Positions 14,816 to 22,629 of a stretch of DNA of 64,000 bases are shown here, in pieces (positions within the stretch are counted from its first letter, which is position 1; each line of letters begins with the position of its first letter). Both the position numbers and the translations under genes were made by a program. The DNA is from Pseudonocardia oceani (GTDB lineage: Bacteria > Actinomycetota > Actinomycetes > Mycobacteriales > Pseudonocardiaceae). The notes beneath the pieces are model-generated. The model was not told the DNA's origin, ran no database searches, and was given only the letters and a program-made list of their open reading frames with translations. The stretch covers positions 5,156,501-5,220,500 of the forward strand of contig NZ_JADQDF010000001.1 of the NCBI RefSeq assembly GCF_019263585.2, read 5' to 3'.

Positions 14816-17056
14816 TCAGGCCTGCCCGGAGGCGTCGTCGAGCTCCTCGTGGCGGCCCTTGCCCAGGAGCTTGGCCTGGTACATCGCCCGGTCGGCGTCG
14901 TGCAGGGCCTGCTCGAGCTCGGTGCCGGCCTCGGCGAACGCGATGCCGATGCTCACCGTGACCACGTGCGAGGTCCCGTCGACGACGAACGGCTCGGCCA
15001 GCGCGGCCACGACCCGCCGCGCCACCGAGCGGGCCTGCCGGCGCACCTCGACGTGGGCGTGGACCGGGTCGACGGCCCGCAGCGCCGGGTCGAGCACGGC
15101 CACGAACTCGTCGCCGCCGACGCGCGCGACGGTGTCCTGCGGCCGCAGGACGGTCGTGAGCCGGGCGGCGGTGGCCTGCAGCACGGCGTCGCCGACGGCG
15201 TGGCCCGCGGTGTCGTTGACGACCTTGAACCCGTCGAGGTCGCAGAACAGCACCGGCACCTCGCTGCCGGTGCGCGAGGCCCGGTGCAGCGCGGTCTCCA
15301 GCCGGTCGGAGAGCAGCCGGCGGTTGGGCAGGCCGGTCAGCGGGTCGTGCAGGGCCGCCGACGCGAGGCGCTCCTCGAGCTCGACGTTCTCGGTGATGTC
15401 GCGGGCCACGCCGAGCAGCGCGGTGACCTCGCCGGCGTCGTCGCGGTCGAACGGCGTGACGCGCCGGGACACCCAGCGGTAGCGGCCCCGCCCGTCGCGG
15501 ATGCGCAGGCGCAGCTTGAGCACGGCGCCGTCGGCGAGGGCGCGCGCCGACTCGTCGGCGGCCACGAGCCGGGCGACGTCCTCGGGGTGCACCCGCTCCT
15601 GGCACGGCTCGCCGCCGAGCGCGACGAGGTCGGTGGGGGAGTCCTCCGGGGACCCGGTGCTCGAGGGCGAGAGCCACAGCGTCTCGCGGTTGCGCGGGTC
15701 GAACAGGAACAGCGTGTCCGGGCTGACGGCGAGGACGGCCTCCCGGAACGCCAGGCTCTCCCGCAGCCGGGCCTGCACGGCGCGCTCGGCGGTGACGTCA
15801 GTGAACGCGACGACGGCGCCGAGCAGTGAACCGTCGTGGTCGTGGATCGGGCGGGCCATCGCGACGACGTCGGAGGCCGGTCCGGACGCGGGCTCGATCC
15901 GCATCGACTCGTCGGTGAGCACCTCCCCGGCCAGCGCCCGCTGCATCGGCGTGCGCCCGGGGGGCAGGGCCACCCCGTCCTGGGTGACGCGGATGCCCGT
16001 GGCGAGCAGGTGCCCGTCGGGGTCGTCGACGGTCCGGTCGACGCCCGTGGCGCGCCGGTGCACGCGGTTGCGGACCAGCACGTTGCCCTCGGCGTCGCAG
16101 GCGAGCACCCCGGCGTTGACGGCCTCGAGGACGGCCAGGTCGAAGCGGCGCAGCCGGGCGAGCTGCACGAGCGCGGCCTCCCGCTGGGCCACCGAGAGCG
16201 CCAGCGCCAGCACGACGACCGCGCACGAACCGAGGTAGAGCTGCTCCAGCGTGCCGGTGACGGCGGGCCCGTGGAGGCGCCCGGCGGCGGCGAAGGGCCC
16301 CCCGCCCAGCGCGCTGAGCACCCCCACGACCACCCCGACGACCACGAGCTGCGCCGACGCGGCGCGCACGCCAAGGCGCAGCCCGGTGCCGGCGAGCGCG
16401 GCGACGACGAGGAAGCCGAGCGGCATCGCCTGCCCGGGGAGGAAGACCAGCGCGGTGCCGGCGACGACGAGCGTCCACAGCGCCGCGACCTCCCACCGGC
16501 GCGGGGGCGCGGGACGGTCGGGCAGGCGCATCACCGCCGGCACGAGCACGACGACCGCCGCGCCGTGCGCCGCCGCGGCCGCCGTCCCCGCGGACCAGGG
16601 GTCACCGGCGGACAGCAGCGCGACCCCGGCGCCGACCCCGGCGCCGGCGACCAGCGCCCCGGCCCCCGCGGCGCCGAGCAGCCGCCCCAGCTGCGGCAGC
16701 GTGCGCAGCTCCGGGCGTCCGTCGGCCGCCAGCAGGCGCGCGGCGAGCGCGGCCTCGGCGACGTTCGCGACGGTGAAGGCCAGGGCGAGCGCGACGGGCC
16801 GGCCGCCGAGGAGGTTGGCGGCGAGGCCCCCGGCGCCGACCGCGAGCAGCACGGCCCCGCGGCGCCTTCCGCTGGTGCACGCCGCGGCCGCGACGGCGAC
16901 GCCGGCGGCGGGCCACCACGCCGCCACACCGGAGCCCTCCGGGCGCAGCACGACGGCGCTCAGGCCCAGCAGCAGCACCGCGACGCCCACGACGACGGGG
17001 GAGCGGGTCCACGCAGCGGCCGGCCAGGCGGCACGGGGCGGCGACGGTCCGGTCAT
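14816..17056 (-). CDS. MASE1-PAS-PAS-GGDEF diguanylate cyclase
   Basis: 746 residues. Residues about 15-300 form eight or so membrane helices of MASE1 character, including ALAFTVANVAEAALAARLL. Two PAS domains follow (about 310-430 and 440-565), each ending in the typical VVAFTDVTAERA or GVARDITENVEL strand. The GGDEF domain covers about 575-735: DPLTGLPNRR, then RPQDTVARVGGDEFVAVL, so the active-site GGDEF is intact and the RxxD product-inhibition site lies five residues before it. No EAL domain follows. It should make c-di-GMP in response to a membrane or redox signal. ATG at 17056 has GGGGGACCC before it. The gene sits in a place where mycobacteria, as I recall, carry other genes. Confidence 0.9.
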   Translation of the reverse strand: MTGPSPPRAAWPAAAWTRSPVVVGVAVLLLGLSAVVLRPEGSGVAAWWPAAGVAVAAAACTSGRRRGAVLLAVGAGGLAANLLGGRPVALALAFTVANVAEAALAARLLAADGRPELRTLPQLGRLLGAAGAGALVAGAGVGAGVALLSAGDPWSAGTAAAAAHGAAVVVLVPAVMRLPDRPAPPRRWEVAALWTLVVAGTALVFLPGQAMPLGFLVVAALAGTGLRLGVRAASAQLVVVGVVVGVLSALGGGPFAAAGRLHGPAVTGTLEQLYLGSCAVVVLALALSVAQREAALVQLARLRRFDLAVLEAVNAGVLACDAEGNVLVRNRVHRRATGVDRTVDDPDGHLLATGIRVTQDGVALPPGRTPMQRALAGEVLTDESMRIEPASGPASDVVAMARPIHDHDGSLLGAVVAFTDVTAERAVQARLRESLAFREAVLAVSPDTLFLFDPRNRETLWLSPSSTGSPEDSPTDLVALGGEPCQERVHPEDVARLVAADESARALADGAVLKLRLRIRDGRGRYRWVSRRVTPFDRDDAGEVTALLGVARDITENVELEERLASAALHDPLTGLPNRRLLSDRLETALHRASRTGSEVPVLFCDLDGFKVVNDTAGHAVGDAVLQATAARLTTVLRPQDTVARVGGDEFVAVLDPALRAVDPVHAHVEVRRQARSVARRVVAALAEPFVVDGTSHVVTVSIGIAFAEAGTELEQALHDADRAMYQAKLLGKGRHEELDDASGQA

Positions 17057-17231
17057 GGGTCCCCCGAGGTCCCTACGGCACCGCCCGGCCGAGGCCTTCC
17101 AGGAACGTGCAGGCACGGTGCTCCTCCACTGTCATCGGAGCCTGCCCCATTCCGTTAGCGGTGCGCCGTCCGGGGTGCCCGGGACCCGGCCGCCCGGGTG
17201 CCGCGCCGGACCCGGCGGCTAACCTCGTGAC
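17057..17231. promoter_or_regulatory. Divergent promoter region, cyclase / exoribonuclease
   Basis: This 175-bp gap contains TAACCT at 17220-17225, six nt before the GTG of the exoribonuclease, a leaderless -10. No clear -35, operator or palindrome is visible for the cyclase. Confidence 0.4.
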
Positions 17232-17723
17232 GTGCGCTTCTTCTACGACTGCGAGTTCATCGAGGACGGCACCACGATCGACCTGGTGTCCATCGGGGTG
17301 GTCGGGGAGGACGGACGCGAGTTCTACGCGGTCTCCACCGAGTTCGACCCGTCCCGCGCCGGCGCGTGGGTGCGGGCCAACGTGCTGCCCAAGCTCCCCT
17401 CGCCCGCCGACCCGGCCTGGCGCTCCCGCTCGCGCCTGCGCGCCGACCTGCTCGACTTCGTCACCGAGCCCGGCGGCGACGTGGAGATGTGGGCGTGGAT
17501 CGCGGCCTACGACCACGTGGCGCTGTGCCAGCTGTGGGGAGCGATGCCGGCCCTGCCGAGGGCGCTGCCGCGGTTCACCCGCGAGCTGCGCCAGCGCTGG
17601 GAGGACGCGGGCCGCCCGGCCCTGCCCCCGCCCACCTCCGACGCGCACGACGCCCTGGCCGACGCGCGGCTGAACCTGCGGCGGTGGGAGGCGATCGAGT
17701 CGGCGGTGGCCGCACGGTCCTGA
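17232..17723 (+). CDS. 3'-5' exoribonuclease (Rv2179c family)
   Basis: 163 residues of the DEDDh fold. MRFFYDCEFIEDGTTIDLVS supplies the first Asp-x-Glu, WAWIAAYDHVAL the second Asp region, and SDAHDALADARLN the His and last Asp. Rv2179c is a described Mg-dependent 3' exoribonuclease acting on 3' overhangs or adenylate tails; the length and motifs agree. The leaderless TAACCT box fixes the GTG start. The gene ends 37 bp before a small convergent membrane-protein gene. Confidence 0.9.
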   Translation: MRFFYDCEFIEDGTTIDLVSIGVVGEDGREFYAVSTEFDPSRAGAWVRANVLPKLPSPADPAWRSRSRLRADLLDFVTEPGGDVEMWAWIAAYDHVALCQLWGAMPALPRALPRFTRELRQRWEDAGRPALPPPTSDAHDALADARLNLRRWEAIESAVAARS

Positions 17724-17759
17724 ACGGGACCGGTCACGGGGACGGCGCCGGGCGGGCCG

Positions 17760-17903
17760 TCAGGTGAAGATGCTGACGCCGCCGGGGCCGACGAGCAGCC
17801 CGACGACGATCAGCACGATGCCCCACACGAGCTGCTTGCGGATGATCGCCAGGACGCCGGCGACGACGAGGACGACTGCCAGGATCCAGAGGATGGTTGC
17901 CAT
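17760..17903 (-). CDS. GPGG-motif small membrane protein
   Basis: A 47-residue protein with one long or two short membrane helices (ATILWILAVVLVVAGVLAII and WGIVLIVVGLLVG), ending LLVGPGGVSIFT. The C-terminal GPGG turn defines a small family seen across actinomycetes; its role is unknown. ATG at 17903 is the obvious start because the helix follows at once; the longer reading upstream is not hydrophobic. The gene lies convergent to the exoribonuclease and divergent from aroG. Confidence 0.75.
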   Translation of the reverse strand: MATILWILAVVLVVAGVLAIIRKQLVWGIVLIVVGLLVGPGGVSIFT

Positions 17904-17997
17904 GAGGTCAGGTATCCGGATCGTCCTGAGTGGAATCGGGCCGTTCGGGTGACGTACCGGGCACCGGCCCGCGGCCGGCACCTTCTAGGCTGATGTC

Positions 17998-19386
17998 GTG
18001 AACTGGACCGTCGACGCCCCGGTCGAAGTGCTTCCCGAGCTGCCCCCGCTGCCCGCCGACCTGCGCAGCAGGCTCGACGACGCCCTCTCCCGCCCCGCCG
18101 CGCAGCAGCCCGACTGGCCCGACGCGGCCGAGGTGGCGCACGTCCGCACGGTGCTGGAGAGCGTGCCGCCGGTGACGCTGCCGCCCGAGGTCGACCGCCT
18201 GCAGTCCCGGCTGGCCGACGTCGCGAACGGCAAGGCGTTCCTGCTGCAGGGCGGTGACTGCGCCGAGACGTTCGTCGACAACACCGAGCCGCACATCCGG
18301 GCCACCATCCGCACGCTGCTGCAGATGGCGATCGTGCTCACCTACGGCGCCTCGACGCCGGTGGTCAAGGTCGGCCGCATCGCCGGGCAGTACGCGAAGC
18401 CGCGCAGCTCGCCCGTCGACGCCCTGGGCCTGCCCTCCTACCGCGGCGACATCGTGCACTCGATCGTCGCCGACCCGGAGGCGCGCCGCGCCGACCCCTC
18501 CCGCATGGTCCGCGCCTACGCCAACGCGAGCGCCGCCATGAACCTGGTGCGCGCGCTCACCGCCACCGGCATGGCCGACCTCACCACCGTGCACGACTGG
18601 AACAAGGACTTCGTCCGCACGTCCGCGGCGGGCGAGCGGTACGAGGCCGTGGCCGCCGAGATCGAGCGGGCCGTCAAGTTCATGGACGCCTGCGGGGTCG
18701 ACGACCACAACCTGCACAGTGTCGAGTTCTACGCCTCCCACGAGGCGCTGCTGCTCGACTACGAGCGCGCGATGCTGCGGATGGACACCACCCGCGAGGA
18801 GGCCCGGCTCTACGACCTGTCGGCGCACTTCCTGTGGATCGGCGAACGCACCCGTCAGCTCGACGGCGCCCACATCGCCGTCGCGGAGCTGCTCTCGAAC
18901 CCGATCGGCCTCAAGATCGGCCCGACGACCACGCCCGAGCTGGCCGTGGAGTACGTCGAGCGGCTCGACCCGAAGGGCGCCCCCGGCCGGCTCACGCTGA
19001 TCAGCCGGATGGGCAACGGCAAGGTCCGCGACGTGCTGCCCGCGATCGTCGAGAAGGTCGAGGCGTCCGGTCACAAGGTCATCTGGCAGTGCGACCCGAT
19101 GCACGGCAACACCGTCGAGTCCACCTCGGGCTACAAGACGCGCCACTTCGACCGCATCGTCGACGAGGTGCAGGGCTTCTTCGAGGTCCACCGCGGCCTG
19201 GGCACGCACCCGGGCGGCATCCACGTCGAGGTCACCGGCGAGGACGTCACGGAGTGCCTGGGCGGCGCCCAGGAGATCTCCGACGCCGACCTCGGCGGCC
19301 GCTACGAGACCGCGTGCGACCCGCGGCTCAACACCCAGCAGTCCCTGGAGCTCGCGTTCCTCGTGGCGGAGATGCTGCGCGGCTGA
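17998..19386 (+). CDS. aroG: Class II 3-deoxy-7-phosphoheptulonate synthase
   Basis: 462 residues, the full length of the plant/mycobacterial type II DAHP synthase. Motifs include LLQGGDCAETFVDN (metal-binding Cys), KVGRIAGQYAKPRSSP, SHEALLLDYERAM, ISRMGNGKVRD, and CDPMHGNT near the C-terminus. It condenses PEP and erythrose-4-phosphate, the first step of the shikimate pathway. In M. tuberculosis (Rv2178c) activity is controlled by aromatic amino acids and by chorismate mutase binding. TAGGCT at 17986-17991 lies six nt before the GTG start. Confidence 0.95.
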   Translation: MNWTVDAPVEVLPELPPLPADLRSRLDDALSRPAAQQPDWPDAAEVAHVRTVLESVPPVTLPPEVDRLQSRLADVANGKAFLLQGGDCAETFVDNTEPHIRATIRTLLQMAIVLTYGASTPVVKVGRIAGQYAKPRSSPVDALGLPSYRGDIVHSIVADPEARRADPSRMVRAYANASAAMNLVRALTATGMADLTTVHDWNKDFVRTSAAGERYEAVAAEIERAVKFMDACGVDDHNLHSVEFYASHEALLLDYERAMLRMDTTREEARLYDLSAHFLWIGERTRQLDGAHIAVAELLSNPIGLKIGPTTTPELAVEYVERLDPKGAPGRLTLISRMGNGKVRDVLPAIVEKVEASGHKVIWQCDPMHGNTVESTSGYKTRHFDRIVDEVQGFFEVHRGLGTHPGGIHVEVTGEDVTECLGGAQEISDADLGGRYETACDPRLNTQQSLELAFLVAEMLRG

Positions 19387-19414
19387 TCCCCGGCAGCGGT
19401 GATCCCCGGGGGGT

Positions 19415-21214
19415 CTAGAGGGTGTCCAGGACGACCTGGGTGCCCTCCTCGACCACCGACCCCGCCGAGGGGCTCTGGCCGATCACGGTCGGGTCCTCGT
19501 TGAGCGCGAACGGCAGCGCCGACTGCACCACGGTGCTCAGGCCCAGCTCGTCGAGCAGGGCCTGGGCGGCCGACGCCGTCTGCCCGACGACCATCGGCAC
19601 CGACACCCGCGCGGGCGCCGGAGGCGGCTCGACCCCGCGGCTGACGACGAGCGTCACCGCCCCGCCGATGTCGACGGCCTGCCCGGCCGGGGGCTCGGTG
19701 CGGATCACCGCGCCCTCGGGCACGGAGTCGCTGTACTCGGCGTCGGAGCTGCCGCGGGTGGGCGTCAGCCCGGCGTCGCGGACGAGCTGCTCGGCGGTGG
19801 CGACGTCGGAGCCGGCCTCGACGGGCGGCACGGTGGGGCGTCCGGTGGACACCGTCAGCGTGACGATCTCCCCGCGCAGCAGCTCCGCGCCCACCGGCGG
19901 GTCGACGGCGAGCACGGCACCGGCGGGCGCGGCGTTGTCGAAGGTGGTCGTGGCCGGCCCGGTGACGAGGCCGTAGTCGTCGAGCAGCTCCGCGGCGGCG
20001 GTCTGCTGCACCCCGACCAGCGCGGGCACCTGCGTCCAGCGCCCGGTGCCCATCCACCACGCCACCGCACCCACCACGAGCGCGAGGACGAGGACCACCG
20101 CGATGCCGATGCCGAAGGCGCGGCGGCTGCGGCGGCGGGCGCGGCGGTGGTCGTAGGGGGCGCCGTCCGCGCCGCCGTGGAGGGTGCCGCCGCGGGGGGG
20201 CCCGGACAGGTCGGTGCTGGTGGCGGTGCGCGGCGGACCCGCGGGCAGGGCCTGCGTGCCACGCGGCCCGGGCAGCACGACCGGGCCGGGGTGCGTCACG
20301 GGCTCGGTGGCGTGGCCCGCCGGCCGCGGCGGCGCCGGCACGGGCACCCGCGGCACCTCCAGGCGGTGGGCGACGCGGCGCAGCTCGTCGAGCAGAGCCC
20401 CGGCGTCGGCGGGGCGGGCGGCGGGGTCGCGGTCGGTGGCGCGCAGCACGAGGGCGTCGAGCTCGGGCGGGACGTCACCGGCGATCAGCGACGGCGGCGG
20501 CACCCGGTCGTTGACGTGCCGGAACGCCACCGAGATCGCCGTGTCGCCGGTGTAGGGCGGGGTGCCGGTGAGGAGCTCGTAGAGCAGGATCCCGGCGGCG
20601 TAGACGTCGCTGCGGGCGTCGGCCGAGCCCGTGGCGACCTGCTCGGGGGACAGGTACGCGACCGTGCCCATGATCGTGCCGACGTGGCTCGCCCCGGCCT
20701 GCGCCGCCGCGACGACGAGCCCGAAGTCGGCGACCTTGACCTCGCCGGTGTGGCTGATCAGCACGTTCTCCGGCTTGACGTCGCGGTGCACCAGCCCGAG
20801 GCGGTGCGCCTCGGCGAGCCCGGCGAGCACGCGGTCGAGCACGGCCACCGCGCCGGGCACGCCGAGCTGCCCGCGCATCCGCAGGACCTCGCGCAGCGTG
20901 GCGCCCTCCACGAGCTCCATGACGAGGAACAGCACGGGCTCGGGGCCGTGGCCGCCGGAGTCGTCGACGTGGCGGCCCTGGTCGTAGACGTCGACGACGG
21001 CCGGGTGGTCGATCCGCGCCGCCGAGCGCGCCTCGCGCTCGAAGCGGGTGCGGAAGGCGGGGTCGGCGGCGAGCCGGGGCTCCATCACCTTGATCGCGAC
21101 GGGTCGGTCGAGGCGGGTGTCGGTGCCCCGGTAGACCGTGGACATGCCCCCGCGGGCGATCACCGGACCGAGCCGGTAGCGCGCGTCGAGCAGCGCGGCG
21201 GGCGGGGCGTTCAC
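19415..21214 (-). CDS. pknL: Transmembrane Ser/Thr protein kinase with three PASTA repeats (PknL position)
   Basis: 599 residues. The kinase domain (about 12-275) has Gly-rich ARGGMSTVYRG, AIKVME (Lys), HRDVKPENVL and VADFGL, and GTVAYLSPEQ, a complete RD-type Hanks kinase. A Pro-rich juxtamembrane region leads to one TM (about 365-388, GIAVVLVLALVVGAVAWW). Three extracellular PASTA repeats follow (VPALVGVQQTAAAELLDDYG, then VATAEQLVRDAG, then VPMVVGQTASAAQALLDELG). PASTA domains bind muropeptides or lipid II. The M. tuberculosis gene in this place, pknL (Rv2176), lacks PASTA, so the sensor has been lost or gained. GTG at 21214 is preceded by TACCGT with a 7-nt gap. It is divergent from its likely substrate. 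Confidence 0.92.
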   Translation of the reverse strand: MNAPPAALLDARYRLGPVIARGGMSTVYRGTDTRLDRPVAIKVMEPRLAADPAFRTRFEREARSAARIDHPAVVDVYDQGRHVDDSGGHGPEPVLFLVMELVEGATLREVLRMRGQLGVPGAVAVLDRVLAGLAEAHRLGLVHRDVKPENVLISHTGEVKVADFGLVVAAAQAGASHVGTIMGTVAYLSPEQVATGSADARSDVYAAGILLYELLTGTPPYTGDTAISVAFRHVNDRVPPPSLIAGDVPPELDALVLRATDRDPAARPADAGALLDELRRVAHRLEVPRVPVPAPPRPAGHATEPVTHPGPVVLPGPRGTQALPAGPPRTATSTDLSGPPRGGTLHGGADGAPYDHRRARRRSRRAFGIGIAVVLVLALVVGAVAWWMGTGRWTQVPALVGVQQTAAAELLDDYGLVTGPATTTFDNAAPAGAVLAVDPPVGAELLRGEIVTLTVSTGRPTVPPVEAGSDVATAEQLVRDAGLTPTRGSSDAEYSDSVPEGAVIRTEPPAGQAVDIGGAVTLVVSRGVEPPPAPARVSVPMVVGQTASAAQALLDELGLSTVVQSALPFALNEDPTVIGQSPSAGSVVEEGTQVVLDTL

Positions 21215-21293
21215 GACCCTGACGGTACCGCCCGGGCATCGGCGGCCCGGAGCAGGAGCGGGGAGGGTGCCCCATGTGGCATCGTGTCGCCTC

Positions 21294-21659
21294 GTGAGTG
21301 AGGTGTCCGTTCTGGCCGACGACGTGGAGACGCTGCCCGTCGCCGAGGTCGCAACCCTTCTGAACCAGCCCGTGTCCCGGGTCCACCAACTCGTGCGCGA
21401 CGGGCAGATCCTGTCCCTGCGCCGCGACGGGGAGGTGGTGGTCCCCGCCGCGTTCCTCGCGACCGACGGGGAGCGCACCGACGTCGTCAAGGGACTCCCG
21501 GGCACCATCACCGTGCTGCGCGACGGCGGCTACAGCGACGAGGACATCCTGCGCTGGCTGTTCACCGTCGACGACTCGCTGCCCGGCTCCCCGATGTCGT
21601 TCCTCACCGAGGGGCGCCACCGGGAGATCAAGCGCCGCGCGCAGGCCATGGCGTTCTAG
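21294..21659 (+). CDS. Winged-helix DNA-binding protein, Rv2175c family
   Basis: 121 residues. TLPVAEVATLLNQPVSRVHQLVRDG is the helix-turn-helix, SLRRDGEVVVPAAFL the wing, and VVKGLPGTITVLRDGGYSDE with DILRWLFT the conserved C-terminal module. In M. tuberculosis the orthologue is phosphorylated by PknL near its N-terminus, which abolishes DNA binding; the genes are neighbours there as here. A Thr lies at about position 14, just before the helix-turn-helix, and could be the target. GTG at 21294 is chosen over an in-frame upstream ATG by matching the short N-terminal arm. The stop lies in a 13-bp tandem repeat. Confidence 0.88.
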   Translation: MSEVSVLADDVETLPVAEVATLLNQPVSRVHQLVRDGQILSLRRDGEVVVPAAFLATDGERTDVVKGLPGTITVLRDGGYSDEDILRWLFTVDDSLPGSPMSFLTEGRHREIKRRAQAMAF

Positions 21660-21689
21660 TGGGGCGTTCTAGTGGGGCGTGCTAGCGGG
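21651..21689. repeat. 13-bp tandem repeat carrying the stops of two convergent genes
   Basis: Copies at 21651, 21664 and 21677 (GCGTTCTAGTGGG twice identical, then GCGTGCTAGCGGG). The palindromic CTAG serves as stop for the wHTH gene in copy 1 and, read on the other strand, for crtB in copy 3. Confidence 0.85.
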
Positions 21690-22629
21690 GTGTCCTGACG
21701 GGTCTCCGCGCCGCCAGCGCGCGGGCCAGGCCCGGGAGGGCGACGGCGAGCCGCCTGCGGTTCGGCACGGCCACCCGGCGGTGCAGCACGGCGTAGCCCG
21801 CTTCCTCGATCTCGTCGAGGATGCCCTGGTAGAGGGCGAACGCGCAGCCGACGCAGGCGCGGGAGACCGGCTCCAGCATGGCGATGCCCGGGGCCGCGCG
21901 GCGGTAGGTGGCGCGCGTGCGGGCCACCAGGTGCGCGAGCGCGCGCCGCACGCGCGGGTCGGCGCGGCGGTGCGCCCGGCACCAGGCGAGCAGGTCGCGG
22001 TCGACGCCGAACGCGGCGAGCTCGTCGGCGGGCAGGTACACGCGCCCGCGGTCGAGGTCCTCGCCGACGTCGCGCAGGAAGTTGGTGAGCTGGAACGCCA
22101 CCCCGAGCGCCGTGGCGGGCGGCGTCGCCTCCTCCAGGGGCACCGTCGTGCCGAGCACCGGCAGCATCTGCAGCCCGATCACGGCGGCCGAGCCGTGGAC
22201 GTAGACCGCGAGGTCGGCGTCGGTGGCGTAGGACGTGACGTGGGTGTCCATCCGCATCGACGTCATGAAGTCGGTGAAGTGCGCGCGGTCGATGCCGTAG
22301 CGGCGGGCCGTGTCGCCCAGCGCCGCGAGGACCGCGACGTCGGTGGGCGCGCCGGACAGGGCGTCGTGCAGGCCCGCGGTGAGGGCGTCGAGCTCCGCGG
22401 CCTTCTCGGCGACGGGCCGGTCGTCACCGAGGTCGTCGACGATCTCGTCGGCGTAGCGCGCGAAGCCGTAGAGGGCGTGCACGGCCGGGCGCCGGTCGGG
22501 CGGCAGCAGCCGGGTGGCGAGGAAGTACGTGCGGCCGTGGGCGGCGTTGAGCTGCCGGCAGGTGGCGTAGGCCGCGCGCAGGGCCGGGTCGGTGATGCCC
22601 GCGGCGTCGAGCTCGGCGCTACCGGACAA
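21682..22629 (-). CDS. crtB: Phytoene synthase (squalene/phytoene synthase family)
   Basis: 315 residues. Both Asp-rich Mg-binding motifs are present: YGFARYADEIVDDLGDD (DxxxD) and LTNFLRDVGEDLDRGRVYLP (DxxxD). TYFLATRLLPPDRR is the typical N-terminal block. It should join two GGPP molecules head to head into phytoene. The start is a TTG at 22629, 11 bp inside the end of mptA, preceded by GTGGGAG nine nt upstream; no better start exists. It is the last gene of the minus-strand isoprenoid operon. Confidence 0.88.
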   Translation of the reverse strand: MSGSAELDAAGITDPALRAAYATCRQLNAAHGRTYFLATRLLPPDRRPAVHALYGFARYADEIVDDLGDDRPVAEKAAELDALTAGLHDALSGAPTDVAVLAALGDTARRYGIDRAHFTDFMTSMRMDTHVTSYATDADLAVYVHGSAAVIGLQMLPVLGTTVPLEEATPPATALGVAFQLTNFLRDVGEDLDRGRVYLPADELAAFGVDRDLLAWCRAHRRADPRVRRALAHLVARTRATYRRAAPGIAMLEPVSRACVGCAFALYQGILDEIEEAGYAVLHRRVAVPNRRRLAVALPGLARALAARRPVRTPR

